Of a stretch of 64,000 bases of DNA, positions 9,437-22,032 are shown one piece after another (the stretch's first letter is position 1; every line of letters starts with the position of its first letter). Location: assembly GCF_002994745.2 (NCBI RefSeq), contig NC_037093.1:42946384-43010383 (forward strand), given 5' to 3'. A program made the position numbers and the translations under genes. Source of the DNA: Rosa chinensis. Lineage: Eukaryota; Streptophyta; Magnoliopsida; Rosales; Rosaceae. Below the pieces are notes generated by a model that was not told where the DNA came from, searched no databases, and saw only the letters and a program-made list of their open reading frames with translations.

Positions 9437-12062
9437 ACTTCCCTAACAACATGAGTAAACAAACAACTTTGTAAGGTAGATACAGAATGAGAAATGTCAT
9501 CCACCAACCTACCAAACTCCAAAGTATCTTCGCCCTCATCTTGTATTATATTAAATAACTGGAGGCAACAAGTTTTGAACACAACTGGAGCCAAACCAAA
9601 TTACTAGCTGACAAGCTAGACGCCCAGTAAACACTTCAACCAAAGTAGGGAATAACACTACACTCACACAAGCACAAGCCCTAGCAATAACTTGGCCATC
9701 TTCATCTCGGACTACCACCCCCAAACCACCTCTATGAGCTGCGGCATCAAAGGCCCTATCCATGTTTGCTTTAAGCCAACCTTCTAGTGGGTCTAGAACG
9801 AGGTCTCCCCCCCTTGAAACTTTAGCAAGAACAACAATTTTCAAAGACTGAAACAAATTCATAGCTTGAAAGTAAACTTGAGGGAGGGATTGGAACTTAT
9901 TATTCTATACTCTTTACTTCTTTCCTTCCATACCGCCTAATGTAAAACGAAGAGAAAAGAGAAATCCTCAAGAGATAGGGAAGAGTAGCATGCCTGTAGC
10001 CAACCCACTGTTGAATTAGAGAATGGTGGCAGCAGCCCAGCTTGCAAAAAAGGCACCATATTGATCAAATCCTGGACAAAAGGACCGTCCAAAGTAATAT
10101 GGGAGATGGATTCATCTTCCTCATTACAAAAATAGCAGCCTCCCAACAAAGGAACCTTTGTCTACGAAGCTGTTGTATAGTAGGTAATATAGATTGACAT
10201 ACGTTCCATATTTGCACTTTGACCTTGCCAGGAACCTTGGCATTCCAAATACACTTCCAAAAACTAGAAGACTCAGATGAACTAAAAACATCCACCAAAG
10301 AAGAATGTAGCGAACCAAAAGTCAAATGATACACATTTTTGGTTGTAAATCGACCTTTAGGGTCATAGTGCTAGATAATTCGATCAACAATGCTGTTATT
10401 TCTTAGACGCAGAGAAAGGATTAACAAAGTATCCTTAGGACTAAAAGCCGCTGCCACCAACTCTCTGTTCCACTCCCCATTTTGAATTAACTCACTAACC
10501 AGAGTATGAGGTACATCATGAAACTTTAATGGTCTGAAAAGGTGAGGCCGTGTAATCCAAGGATCCTCCCAAACAAGTACTGATAATCCATCCCCTATCT
10601 GCCACCGCATACCGCATACCCTTAGCTATAACCTCCTTAGAACCAAAAATCCCATGCCAACATGTAGATGGAGTACGTGGACTTGGAGCCTGTAAGAAAG
10701 AACAATTTGGAAAGTACCTTGTTCTGTATAAACGACTCACCAGAGAATATGCCAACCTTTCTTAGCCAATAACTCCATATTGTGTGCATGTAGATCTCTA
10801 AAGCCCATTCCACCTTCCTCTTTAGGCAAACAAAGTTTCTCCCAAGACAACCAATGAATTTCACGATTTGCATCCTTACTGCCCCACTAGAATCGAGCAC
10901 ACATTTGATGCAAAGAATCACAAAAATCCTTCAGTAACAAGAAGCAACTCATGGAATAAGATGGAAGAGCCTGTGCCACCACCCTTATCAATAAATCCTT
11001 ACCAGCCCCGCTGAGTAACATTCCTTGCCAACCAGCAATTTCCCTACTCAAACTTTCTTTAATATACGCAAAGGACTCCGTCCTGTTTTTGCCCAAGTAA
11101 GTAGGCAGGCCCAGGTATTTCTCATGCTTACTCTCAATCTTCACACCTAAAGAAGCTGCTAGAGCAGATTTGTCAACCTCAAGGACTTTCTTACTGAACA
11201 CAATACTACTCTTAGCGAAATTAATATACTATCCCGATGCCAATTCATAATCAAACAACACCTCTTTTATATGATTGCATTCAACAACATTAGCTTTACC
11301 AAAGAGCAAGCTATCATCTGCAAACAGTAAGTGATGAATTACAAGAGCATCCTCACAAATTTTAATACCTGCTAGAGCACCCACCGAAGCTTTTCTTTCC
11401 AATAGAGTTGAGAACACCTCTGTACATAACAGAAATAAATATGGAGATAGGGGATCCCCCTGGAAGGAGAAAGATAACCCCAAGGCTAGCCATTAATCAG
11501 AAAAGCACACCATACTATAATAACACACCGCATTATAATCCCAACCCAGGATTCATTAAAACCTAATATCAACAACACTACTTCCAGGAACTTCCATTCT
11601 ATCCGGTCATAAGCTTTGCTCATATCAAGTTTCAAAGAAAACACCCATTCAGTAATGGAATAACAACTATGAATATAATGAGAGACCTCATTGGCAATCA
11701 GAGTATTATCTATGATCAATCTTCCAGGTATAAAAGCACTCTGAAAAGGAGAGATAACGGTATCCAGAATTTTCTTCAACTTGTTAGCTATCACTTTAGA
11801 AAAAATCTTGTAAATAACATTACAATGAGCAATTGGTCGCAAATTAGCAACAGACTTAGGGTTCTTCACCTTAGGTATAAGACAAATATGAGTAAAATTA
11901 ATCTCACCCAACAGCTAACCTGAAGTGAGAAAAGTCTGAACTGTTACAACAACATCACAATCGACAACATCCCAATATTTGTGAAAGAACTAAGGAGGCA
12001 TACCGTCTGATCCTGGTGCCTTAGGAGGATACACCTGAAAGACAGTAGCCAGAATCTCCGCC
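9437..12062 (-). pseudogene. LINE ORF2 remnant: reverse transcriptase, zf-RVT, RNase H
   Basis: In element order, the RT fingers and palm occupy about 12030-11230. They include PFQSAFIPGRLIIDN, KLDMSKAYDRIEW and an intact FADDS catalytic box near 11310-11322. The connection/thumb region spans about 11200-10370, the zf-RVT region with CYFCNEEDESISH about 10330-10050, and RNase H about 9860-9440, ending in HVVREVNVLA where the hAT is inserted. The remaining RNase H C-terminus lies at 8518-8400. Reading frame changes at least six times, with extra stops. The protein would nick and copy LINE RNA at target sites; here it is dead. Confidence 0.85.
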
Positions 12063-12150
12063 TACAAATACACTTTAAATTATTTGCCTTAAAAAAAAAG
12101 AAATTATGGTCAACTGTGTGTGTGTTTATTTACTTATTTATAACTATATA

Positions 12151-12189
<39 letters not shown>

Positions 12190-12294
12190 GTAAAAAACTA
12201 GTTGTATTAATGAAATGACTCACAACATAGACATAAAAGAAAAACAAAATAGTTTGTTAGCTTTATGTAAAAAAATTTATTTAAGAATAAAGGA
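12063..12294. repeat. AT-rich spacer with (GT)n microsatellite
   Basis: The spacer holds an A9 run at about 12092 and a pure GT/TG tract at 12159-12186. No coding potential. Confidence 0.85.
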
Positions 12295-12511
12295 TGCAAA
12301 GAGAAAGTTGAGAGAATAGTTGTATATTTCATTGATAGTAGGAGCCCCTATATATAAGGTGTTTACAAGATACGATCCAATATGTATTAGGATTCCTACT
12401 CCTATTCTAAATCTATAACCATAATCTAGAAGGATTCACTTTCCTTATTCTAGTCTAGATATGATTACTCCTAGTTTGACTACGCACACACAAACAGGGT
12501 TTCCTCGAACA
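12295..12511 (-). repeat. 3' LTR of copia copy 1
   Basis: On the plus strand it runs from tgcaaagaga to ctcgaaca, so the LTR has TG...CA ends in both readings. It holds the R-region TATA-like cctatatataagg near 12345 (plus strand). A purine-rich tract in element sense abuts it at 12512-12518. The left boundary is inferred from the TG and from the size of sister LTRs. Confidence 0.65.
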
Positions 12512-12989
12512 CTTTCCCTTGTGCTGTCAACAGTAGGTGGTGCTCATCTCGTTGCCTCGTAAAAAACCCGGCGAAGTAACAAAAACCCAGTGGGACAAAA
12601 ATAACCGTGGTCGAAGGAAAAGAGTGCAACACACTCTTCACATTTGGAAATTAGCATGTAGATGTCAAACTTCCCCTGATGTCTGTGTCTCCCCTTGATT
12701 CCTACAATCATGGGATCTCAGATAATTTAAGCAAACCAATGCTCTTTACATGCTTCTCAAATGTGGATTTAGGCAAAGACTTGGTAAATAAATTTGCCAC
12801 GTTATCCTCATATCTAACTTGATTCACTCTGATATTGAGGAGTGTCTGCTATTGATGATTATAAAGGAACTTATGCGAAATATGCTTGGTGTTATCGCCC
12901 TTAATGAAACCTTGCTTCATTTGTTCAATGCAAGCAGCATTATCCTCATAAATGCTTGTAGGTTAATCTGTGGTAGACCTTAAACCACA

Positions 12990-14790
12990 TATACTTCAAA
13001 TATGTGAAATTATGGACCTTAACCATATACATTCACGAACAGATTCATGAAGAGCTATAATCTCTGCTTGATTCGAAGAAGTAGCGACAATGGTATGTTT
13101 TGTAGACCTCCAAGATATCGTGGTGTTTTCCATGGTAAAGACATAACCAGTTTGGGAACGATCTTTGTGTCTGTCAGAGAGATACCCAGCATCTGCAAAA
13201 CCTACCAAAACATCATAGGGATTATGGTAGTAGGATAGGGAGGCGGTGGCGGCAGTGATGGGTCCCATACCCATTTTGCCATATTTTCTTGACTCTCTGT
13301 AGGGATAGAACAAGACCATATCAATCATACCTCTTAAGCATCAAAAGTTAGTCTTTATGCTAATCCAATGACGTTGCGTGGGCACGGAGCTATACTGAGC
13401 TTACAAGTTCACAGTGTACATACCAGTAAATACTTCACTGTCACAAAGTTTCATACTACCACCAGACCCTGTAGGACCACCCAATTGCCAGGCCATGGGC
13501 AGGGCCCAGTACTCAGTAGGATGGTGCCAACAATGGGAGGTACCTTAGGCTGTACAGGTCTTAACTCAGGCTGGTAGGGTTAACCAAAGTGCACACCAAA
13601 TTCGATATAAGTCTGCAAACTGAACTGCGTTCCACATCGAAGAAATGGGAAACTCCTTCCCCTTGCTCAAAGTATATAAACCAAGCTCAACCACATTAAT
13701 GATGGTAGTAACTTCTGATCCTTTACTGTTACTTTGTCAAATTACATACATAGCCTTACTTAAGCATCAGAGAGGCATAAACCGACCGGTTTCGTTTATA
13801 CCTCTGACGTTATGTATTTCCTTTAACAGGCTCCCGGAGTTGTCTTCCTATCCGCTAGGGGGTACATCATTCTGCCAGGCTACAGTAGAGGAACTAGCAG
13901 AAACACACAACAAATGAGATATCGGGCCTTGTGCACTGTGCCAAGTACAATAATGCTCCTATTGCACTTAGGTAAGGCACTTCAGCCTCTAAAACGTTTT
14001 CATCATCATCCTTAGGATGAAACGAATCCTTCTTTGGATCTAGGTTGCGACCAATCATGGGAGTGCTAACAGGGTGGACTTTTCCATATTAAAACACCTG
14101 AGCATCTTTTGGGTATAAGCTGATTGATGAATCAGGATTCCACTATCAAGGTGCTCAAGTTCCAATCTAAGGCAAAATAGTGTTTTCCTAAGATCTTTTA
14201 TCTCGAATTCGGATTTCAAATCTTCAGCTATTTCTTTCAACTCATCAAGAGTCCCAATAATATTCATGTCATTGACATAAAGTGCGACAATTGGAAATCT
14301 AAAGCTTATCTTCTTAATGAACATGCATGGGCACAATTCATTGTTCACATAGCCCCTTCCAATCAAGGAGTCACTTAGACAGTTATAACACATCCGTCCG
14401 GATTTTTTTTAATCCATATAGTGAGTGTCGCAATTTAATGGCAAACGTGCTCCGTGGTTTAGAGCCACTTGACTTGGGTAATTTAAGTCCATCGGAGACC
14501 TTAATATAAATCTATGTATTTAGATCCTCATAGAGATATGTAGTATATAACCACATCCATAAGCTGCATATTCAGTTTTTCAGAAACTACTAGACTGACA
14601 AGATAGCAGAACATTATAACGTCCATTACGGGAGAATATGTCTCCTCGTAGTCGATTCTAGGGCATTGTGAGAAGCCTTGCGCCACTAGGTGACCTTTGT
14701 ATCTTACAATCTCGTTTCTCTCATTACGCTTTCTAATAAAAACTCATTTGTATCCAACAAGTTTTATTTTAGAAGGTATTGGCATCACCA
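12990..14790 (-). pseudogene. Copia pol remnant (RT and RNase H)
   Basis: The RT part (about 14780-14055) contains VALYVNDMNIIG, where the copia YVDD catalytic motif reads YVND: one catalytic aspartate is replaced by Asn. RNase H (13328-12996) contains GFADAGYLSDRHKDRSQTGYVF and ISWRSTKHTIVATSSNQAEIIALHE, typical of Ty1/copia. A solo LTR splits the link between them. Frame breaks are frequent. The sequence around 14600 keeps a sense codon at the site where copies 2 and 3 share a stop. Confidence 0.85.
13415..13905. mobile_element. 491-bp solo LTR inserted in copia copy 1
   Basis: It begins tgtacatacc and ends agcagaaaca (TG...CA). The flanking 5-mers are cacag (13410-13414) and cacaa (13906-13910), a duplication with one change. 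Removing it restores homology with copia copy 3 across the join (compare 60895-60935). Inside are ccacatcgaagaaatggg and agtatataaacc, typical of LTR promoter regions. The type (gypsy or copia) cannot be fixed from the LTR alone. Confidence 0.75.
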
Positions 14791-14807
14791 ACCCAAATAA
14801 CTTTAAG

Positions 14808-14824
14808 GATAAAATTGACATTTA

Positions 14825-14868
<44 letters not shown>

Positions 14869-15264
14869 TAAAAAAACATGAGTTTTGTTGGTTGATAACT
14901 GTTTTTCATCATTTTATGAGTATGAATTAATGTTTATGTATTATGTTGAAGATGAAATAATCAAGTTTTATGTTTAAGAAATATAGTAATCATGATTTGA
15001 ACACCCAAGAGACTACTCCACAAAACTATGTCTAATCCACCAAAAGTAATCTCGTGAGTGTTCAAATCACGACGACTAAATTTTTTAAACATAAAATTCA
15101 ATTATGTCATCTTCAACATAACTGAAAAGCATTAATTTATGTTCATTCGCTCCCCAATGACCCAAAAAATGATGAAGACACCCAGGGTTGATAGTCATCA
15201 ACCCACACAAAACTCATGTTTTTTATTTTATTTTTATACATATATTCTAAATGTCAATTTTATC
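14808..15264. mobile_element. Foldback element / long imperfect hairpin
   Basis: The ends gataaaattgacatttagaa and its inverse (ttctaaatgtcaattttatc, 15245-15264) flank arms of about 200 bp that pair imperfectly through blocks such as aaaacatgagttttgt, gaagatga and the central gtgttcaaatca. The left arm contains an (AT)n run at about 14827-14866. There is no ORF. The target duplication is unclear. Single-strand folding would give a long hairpin, so this could be a small-RNA source. Confidence 0.7.
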
Positions 15265-17331
15265 ATTACATTTAATTGAAAAAATGAACAGAAGTGTCGA
15301 AATGTCAAGCAGAGCCTAAGTTCAGGTATCAAATTGTCCTCTTTGAAGACTAGGTGCCAAAGTGTCCAATTGGCCATACCTCATGTACTATCGAAGAAAT
15401 TTACTCTTTAAAAATTATCTTTTCTCACGCTTGAAAAAATTTTACAATACCTTTTTTTATATAAATTTAATAAACATTGAAACAAATATTTGGTTAATGA
15501 AACTTATAAAATTAATATATCTAAAATTTAGTTACATTATACATGTTTGAGTAGGCAGATTACCCTAGATAGGCGGAATGCCTAACCAAGCCCGAGACAG
15601 AGATGGCTTTCTAGCTCTTTTCTTCCACAATTAATGGACAAAACAACATGCTCCCAAGAAGACATGGATTCGGCCCCATTAAACCACCTCAATCAGCAAA
15701 AATGTTTGACAAATAGGCTCATCCACGTGCCAAGCATGATTTGTGATCGAGTCTTCGTACAAAAAACAAATAGATAAGCATTTTAGGTCATGTTCATGTA
15801 TCATAGTAATCATACGTTCTCACTTGGTTCCAGACAAAAAAGGAGCATATTAAATGATGATTGTCCAACCCAATTAGCGCCGAGACCGTAGCATAACTTC
15901 ATTTTGTGGAGGCTGCTAGGCAAACGCGCAATTATATTGAGGGGGACTCAACAAGGTTTTGCAACGAAAATCACAATATAACTTTGACTCATTCCAAGAC
16001 CCAAGACTTCTCTGCAGGGCTGCAACTTAGTTTTGGGGTCCTAGCTTGAAGCTGACATATAGTGACATGCATAATGCAAGCTGTTCATGATTAATGGGGA
16101 TGTATATAGTGGTAACAAACCCGAATGAAGTGGCGGGAAGAGCCCACTGTGACATAGATTTAAGGATGGCGGCTAAGGTTGTTTTTGGAGATTAAGGTCA
16201 TAGGAGTTGATGTTCCTGTATATTTGTAAATCGTACCAGGTAATGTAGTTGTAGACTTGTAGTTGTAGTGATAATCAACCGCACTCTTTAACTGGTACAA
16301 AACAATTGGTGTTCCCTATAGTGCTAGTCTCTTTTGTACAAGTGACTGACCGACCCATGAGCTGTAACAACTGGATCCCATCTACCCATTGAGCAAGAAA
16401 ACTTCCACTCCAATTTATTTGGCACTGTGGTGTGATGAATACTAGAAGGTTTCAGTGCGAGGAGACTTGCATACCAAGGATGTATATGCCCTCTTTTAAT
16501 GGTCTTAACTGACGCATCCTGAGGAGATAATAGTGAGATAAATATTGTATACGTGTGTATATCAAGTATTTTGATGGTATTAAATAAAGAAAACGAGGTT
16601 AATCTACCTCAAAAAAGTAGTACTCCTAAAAATATTTAGGTATAGCTTAGTAGTTTTTTTTTTTGAAATGAGGGCTTGTTGCGCAGTTTTAAATTATTAT
16701 AATATATGCATTTGAATTTAATAGATGTGGCTGAGAATCCTGAGATCCCTAGTAGTCCATTAAAATTGTCTTTTAGGTGAGTATGATTTGTTTTCCATAA
16801 ATGTTTTTCACTAATATGTAGCATTTAAGTATTGATTTGTGATTTATGATAAGGAAAACAAATTAAATTTAAGATATGAAACCATTTATTTCTTTTAATT
16901 GTCCATAAGAACTTATTTCAATTTACTTATGGCTAATTTCATTTTACCTCCTTGACATTTGCACCTTAAATCCGTTGTGCTAATGCACTTCTAATTTCAT
17001 GTCATATACTCTCTAATTTATTCAATCTTGTCCACATATTAGTTTTTTTTTTTAATATATTATTTTATAAAATTGAAATGTGACTCTATTGGGCTCCCTT
17101 ATAAGAAGATGATTCACTAACGTGAACTAACAAATTATATCGTATGCGACGAGAATTTCAAAATAAATTACACAATACTTGGCAAAAAAAAGCTAAGGGT
17201 TAGACAAGATTAATTGAAATTGATAAATACAGGATCACCCTTGATGAAATTAACAGTATAGAGGGCATAAATGATTTAGGGTATAAGGATTAGAGAGGTA
17301 AAATGAAAAATTTCCTTTCATTTATAATGCA
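15265..17331. other. Gene-free AT-rich DNA
   Basis: No open frame above 62 codons, no recognisable domain, no clear TIR or LTR. Short T and A runs occur. It may contain old decayed transposon sequence, but I could not delimit any. Confidence 0.6.
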
Positions 17332-17334
17332 TTA

Positions 17335-17668
17335 GGGCATCTCCAACAGAATGACTAAATTCAATTTTTAGCTATATATAACTAGTTTTTAAAAAAAACT
17401 CAACTCCAACAGACTAGCTATAGCTAAGTTAAATTTAATTTTAGCTAAAATGGCTAGCTATATTTAGCTAGACAATCAAGAATAGTAAAAGTAAAAGTTA
17501 TATTTCTCTCTCCTCTTTTGTCCACATGTCAATTTATAATTCGATAAAATATAGTATATCACTTATAAATAGCTATTACTACTGGATCAACATTGTTAAA
17601 TCAATAACTATATTTTTTAAATTTAGCTAAATTTAACTAAAATATAACTTCTATTGTTAGACATGCTC
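17335..17668. mobile_element. PIF/Harbinger-type (Tourist-like) MITE, 334 bp
   Basis: The left end gggcatctccaacag pairs imperfectly (about 11 of 15) with the inverse of the right end, ttgttagacatgctc. A tta trinucleotide flanks both sides (17332-17334, 17669-17671), the usual PIF/Harbinger target duplication. The interior is AT-rich with tagcta words and no ORF. Confidence 0.75.
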
Positions 17669-18083
17669 TTAACAGGTTTTTAAAATAGGGGGAGGAGTGA
17701 GGGTTCCCGGGGGGGGGGGGGGGTTTGTTTCTCTACATCTTCAAATTGACAGTGGTTGTTTTAGGGGAATTAAAACCCTAATTCATTATTTTGGAAAAAA
17801 AAAAAAAAAAAAGTTCTAATGTCCTTCACAGACGGTTTCACCCTCTCTTTACCCCCAACGAAAGGTGCAAAATCTATCATTCATTTGAATCATTTCCTTA
17901 ATTGACCACAATAGTTTATTTTAACCACTATGGTCATGAAATCAATTAGCTTGGCCAAGTGGCACCAATGGGAGTATGAGACTCAGTTTCCTCCCATTGG
18001 TCAGACTTACTTATGGTATTAAGCGTGAAAAAAGAAGAATGCATGCCAGACACAAGTAGATGTGTCGTATTATATATATATAT
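17669..18083. repeat. Spacer with G-run and A-run
   Basis: A G-run of about 15 bases starts near 17709, preceded by ccc; an A-run starts near 17795. The rest is non-coding AT-rich DNA. Homopolymer lengths may be assembly-sensitive. Confidence 0.7.
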
Positions 18084-18265
18084 AGTGGTGTTCATCTGGT
18101 CAGTTACTGACCAAATAATTTATGCTCAATAACCCTTAGATTTACATCCAAGAGTGAAAAACAAAACACCTCAACTTAAAAATAATTCTCTCTGCCATTA
18201 GATTTACATCCAACGGTGATTGAGCATTATTTTCTTGATCAGCAACTGACCAGGTGAACATTTTC
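18084..18265. mobile_element. Short MITE with 25-bp TIRs
   Basis: gttcatctggtcagttactg (from 18090) is inverted near the other end (18235-18259) with three mismatches over 25 bp. AT dinucleotide runs flank both ends, so the target duplication may be TA-type but cannot be set. Inside, ttagatttacatccaa occurs twice. Confidence 0.65.
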
Positions 18266-18288
18266 GTATATATATATATACATAAAAG

Positions 18289-19637
18289 GAGGGTGCGTCT
18301 GGGCTACGCCGAAGTGGGATCAGATGCGTGGGTCGTTCCTGTTCACAAGTTTTGAAAGAGAAGGGCAATGATGTAATTTTCCAGATAACTACTGGTATCA
18401 GTAAAAAATACTCCATTATGGTAATACTTTCTTCGCTCTCTATTACGTGGGAAAGCATCAGCTTTCTTCACCGGGGCATGTTGCTGCCAAGTTTCGAATT
18501 CCAAGGCTGTATTTCCATGGAACCGGTTTCTTCCCATCTGATTACCAACTGTAGCCCATATATTTTCCTGCAAATTGAATATGAAACCAGGTAGAAATGG
18601 AGAAGGAAGAGAGCGGCTTAAAAGCATCGATGCATCGATGCTCCGAAGCTTGTTTGATTGATCTGCTCGGGCTTTTTCATTTGGAGCAAACCTACTATTG
18701 ATTTTTGTCATTTTGTTTAACTGCTGAGTTGAAATTCCTCTCATGAGTAGTGAACATGCAAGAACAGAATGATTCATTAATATGGTTGCAGACTTGCAGG
18801 TGATCTTTGAGAGTATACAAGTCCTCATATTTGACAGTCCTCTTGAAATACAAGTCCTGGCTGAAGACAGAAGACCTCAGCATAAATTTATCGGCTTCTT
18901 TAAGTTCTATCACCATAACAGATGCTTTTAACTCCTCACCATAAATTTAACAGATTTCTCCAGTTTATCAGCCTGAACCATAACAGATCAAGATAATTGG
19001 AAACTTCCCTATCACCATTCTCAGCCTCAACAACAGATTGACACATAGCTCCAACCATTTTTAAATATGAACTAGGGTCGGAATTTAACCAAGGGCAGCC
19101 AAGATAGCCGTCGTGAAAAGGAATTTCGGCTGCAGCCGAAACCGCTCCAAATACCCATTTTGCCAAACTTAACTAAGTTTGAAAATCAATTATTGAAAGA
19201 CGTAGAGCATGACGAGATGATCGTTTTTCATACCTAATACAGCATTGATTTCCGCCGGAATCGCCAGAATTTGCAGAACATTTGCCGGAAAAAGTCGATC
19301 ATTTTGAACTCTGAATCTTCTCCTCCAGTCGACGGTTGGTTGAACCGGTGTCAAGGTTTTCTTTGCACTGCCAATCTTGAACCATTTGACACCGGCAAGA
19401 CCCTTGGAAGTTGCCGGAAGTGGGAAAAACTTCGGGGTCGGATTGTGTTCTTCGTGGTTCTGACTTCTGACATCTGAGAAGCGCGTCTGGGTTCTTCGAA
19501 GAGGGAGGTCGCCACAGTTAAATCTTTTTTACCTGTTACACGTCATCTGTTGTCTGGCCGATTTAAATTGACAATTATGCCCTTCTTTTCACTTCCGTTT
19601 CAGGCGTACGCTACGCCTGGCGTAGCCCAGAATTGTG
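18289..19637 (-). mobile_element. TIR element carrying gene-like fragments (Pack-type candidate)
   Basis: An exact 8-bp duplication cataaaag (18281-18288, 19638-19645) bounds the element. Both ends contain ctgggctacgcc in inverted orientation, 10 bp and 7 bp inside the termini. The minus strand has unusually long gene-like frames for this neighbourhood: 161 codons (18828-18343), 73 (18916-18695) and 76 (19166-18936). None carries a domain I recognise. The composition is less AT-rich than the flanks. The 8-bp TSD fits hAT; MULE with one mutated base is the alternative. Captured host exons are the likely content, but the source gene is not identified. Confidence 0.6.
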
Positions 19638-19645
19638 CATAAAAG

Positions 19646-20550
19646 TAGAACAAGTTTGGTACTATTTGTTTAATAGTGACCGGACCATTTTGTCTCTGTA
19701 TTCTTTGGAATTTTACCTAATGACTTCTAACATGTGTCCGTCTTCTGTGTTACTAAGTTGTTTTAAGGTGTTTTCTCTTCTTTGCTCTATCGAATAATAG
19801 AGGGAGTTGAGCGATTCTATTTTTTTTTTTTTTTGCTCTGCAACGCTTTGTTTATTTTTCACTTTTCCTTCACTTGCGCTGAGTGATAAAGAGAGAAAGA
19901 CATGGATGATTGTTTTTCTTCTTTGCGCGACTTGGCTAGAAAGAGAGGGATGGAGAATTGAAGAGCTTTCCATCTAAGGAAGAAGATCACGAATCTAGGT
20001 ATTTGATTTTTGATTCTTTTTTTTTTTTTTTTTTATAAGTTTCTTCTAGTTTCTCATGCGTTGGTTTTTTATTTTGATTGTAATATTTTCATACTAAAGA
20101 GCACGAACAAGATGAATTATTTGAAATTGGTTTAGAATATGAAAGTGAAAAATATGCATTGACGATCTATATATGTTTGTTTTGAAAGAAACCGGCAATC
20201 TTTTGATCACTGATTACTACAATATAACTTTCCTAATGTCATATATGTACCGTTATTGTTACTAACTTATGAAATTTATGTGAAGATACAGATAACATCT
20301 TATGTCCATTATAGTTTATGAAACTATAATTTCACCGTCACTAATTTCCACATTCTTCTACTCCATTATTGATGTAGCTTCAAAGTAACTGTGGTTATAG
20401 AAGATGAGTCTGATGAAAGCACCGCCATCATTATGGGAAAACTAGCTTATGAAATATATAAATTTACAATGACAGTATAAAGCTTATCAAGCAAACAAAC
20501 CGTGCGGGAGAAATTAGCTAGTTTTCTTTAAAGAATAAAAATTGTATGAG
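19646..20550. other. Gene-free spacer with T-runs
   Basis: T-runs lie near 19820 and 20020. A minus-strand frame at 19973-19713 (86 codons) is Lys/Ser/Leu-rich and lacks any domain. Nothing else is supportable. Confidence 0.55.
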
Positions 20551-21048
20551 TAAATGTCACAACCAGTGCTTGAAGTTTTGATCATTTGACACTTTGATTC
20601 CAAACATTCTAAAATTATCACATTGGTACCTCAAAAATAATCACCGATATATTTTTAATACATTCCATTAATAACACCGTAAAACTCCTCATATTTACTA
20701 AGAGCATTTTCGTCTTCCCATTCTCTCCCTCCACAGATCCATCACTGTCTTGATCGAGATACTTAGTCAATGATCACGAACTAAAAATTAGAAGAAAATA
20801 AAAAAAAACAAGCAGAAATTGTAGTAGTATAACATAACGAGAAGTAATTAGAATAACTACTAATTAACCAACTTGGAGAGGGAAAAACGAGAATGTTCTT
20901 CGTAAAAAAAAAAAATGAGTTACCAGTGTTATTAACCGAGGGTATTAAAAATATGTTAGGGATTAATTTTGAGTTGTGATAATTTTATAATGTTAAAAGT
21001 CAAAACCAAGGTGTCGAATCACAATTTGGAGACTCTTTGTGATAACAA
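20551..21048. mobile_element. Possible degenerate MULE-type MITE
   Basis: About 65 bp at the left (gtcacaaccagtgcttgaag ... aaaattatcaca) aligns with gaps to the inverse of the right end (about 20975-21045). The inner block cgttaataac/ttattaacc pairs as well. No target duplication is convincing. This type of terminal text recurs in the element at 34129-36721. Confidence 0.4.
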
Positions 21049-21705
21049 CTCATAGAAATATGAAAGTTGATATGTGTTTGTTGAGTCGCCCCTAAGGATC
21101 CAGCTTCTCTAAAGTAAAGAGAGTGTAAATTTACTTCAATTTCATAAAATCTGGACTTTCTATCTAATATAAAGGTCATGACAATTGACACATCACTCTT
21201 CTATCAATTTTTAGTTTTTCGTCTATACCATAGTTAGCTTGCCGTTAACTCTAGAAAAAAAATAAAAATATATTAGGGATTTGAGTTGCTGCGTTTGCTT
21301 TCTCTAAACTTCCATGGCAACTCATCCATGGTTGAAGAAAAGAATAAACAAATCGTGATGTTATTGATTTACCATTCAATTGTTCATTATCTCAGTTGCG
21401 TTTGCCCTTTGGTTTGTTCCAATGCTAGAATTATATATTCAACAATTGTTCAGTAATCCATTAGCCAACGTCATGAATTTAAGAAGAAGAAAAAAAACTT
21501 TTGTAACAACAAAGGACAATTATTAGTTAGCATTTAAGATTGAAACTTGGGAAAGCGCATTGGGAATTTCTATAAGATGATAGGAGAAATTGCACTTAAC
21601 TTATATTAGTCATGGAAACTCATTCTTGGTCAATTTTTCCCGATATAGTATTGCTTCTTGATGAATTTTCCAACTGACACAACTTCCAGGGTTATGTTTA
21701 TAATT

Positions 21706-21954
21706 GGGAAAAAAATACAAACAGTACTCCAACTATGGTCCATTCTAAATTTTCATATCCAACTTTCCGAAACTATCACAATGGTACCCCAAATAACTAG
21801 CCCGACTCAATATACGTACCCGCCGTCCATAATGGGGTTAACACGTATGCCACGTGGCGTATTTGATGGGTATTTGTGTCATTTACTTTCCCAGCCCCAT
21901 TCTTTAATCCCTTCTCTTTCTCCCTCTCTCTTTGCCTCTCTCGTTTATCTCTCA

Positions 21955-22032
<78 letters not shown>

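Larger units (their letters stand above)
8353..12062 (-). mobile_element. 5'-truncated LINE (non-LTR retrotransposon)
   Basis: The minus-strand 3' end is the T-run at about 8356-8367, next to a LINE-style 3' UTR. Upstream in element sense come RNase H, the RT-associated zinc region and reverse transcriptase, reaching about 12062 where recognisable LINE sequence (APGSDGMPP region) stops. The endonuclease and ORF1 are absent, so it is 5' truncated. A hAT element (8519-9428) splits the RNase H end. No convincing target duplication was found; the right boundary is AT-rich low-complexity DNA. Confidence 0.82.
12295..14800 (-). mobile_element. Truncated copia element (copy 1), 3' half
   Basis: On the minus strand the element keeps part of RT, RNase H, a polypurine tract and the 3' LTR. 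Gag, integrase and the 5' LTR are gone; homology ends near 14800 next to a foldback element. It belongs to the same broad family as the copia copies at 37802 and 59856, since the region around cctcgtaaaaaacccggc near the tail is shared. It contains a 491-bp solo LTR at 13415-13905. Confidence 0.85.

Noticed and set aside
12150..12190. TSD for the LINE at 8353-12062 (aagatatatg versus aatatatatg)
   Set aside because: The right copy is part of a TA/GT low-complexity run and lies 90 bp beyond recognisable LINE sequence.
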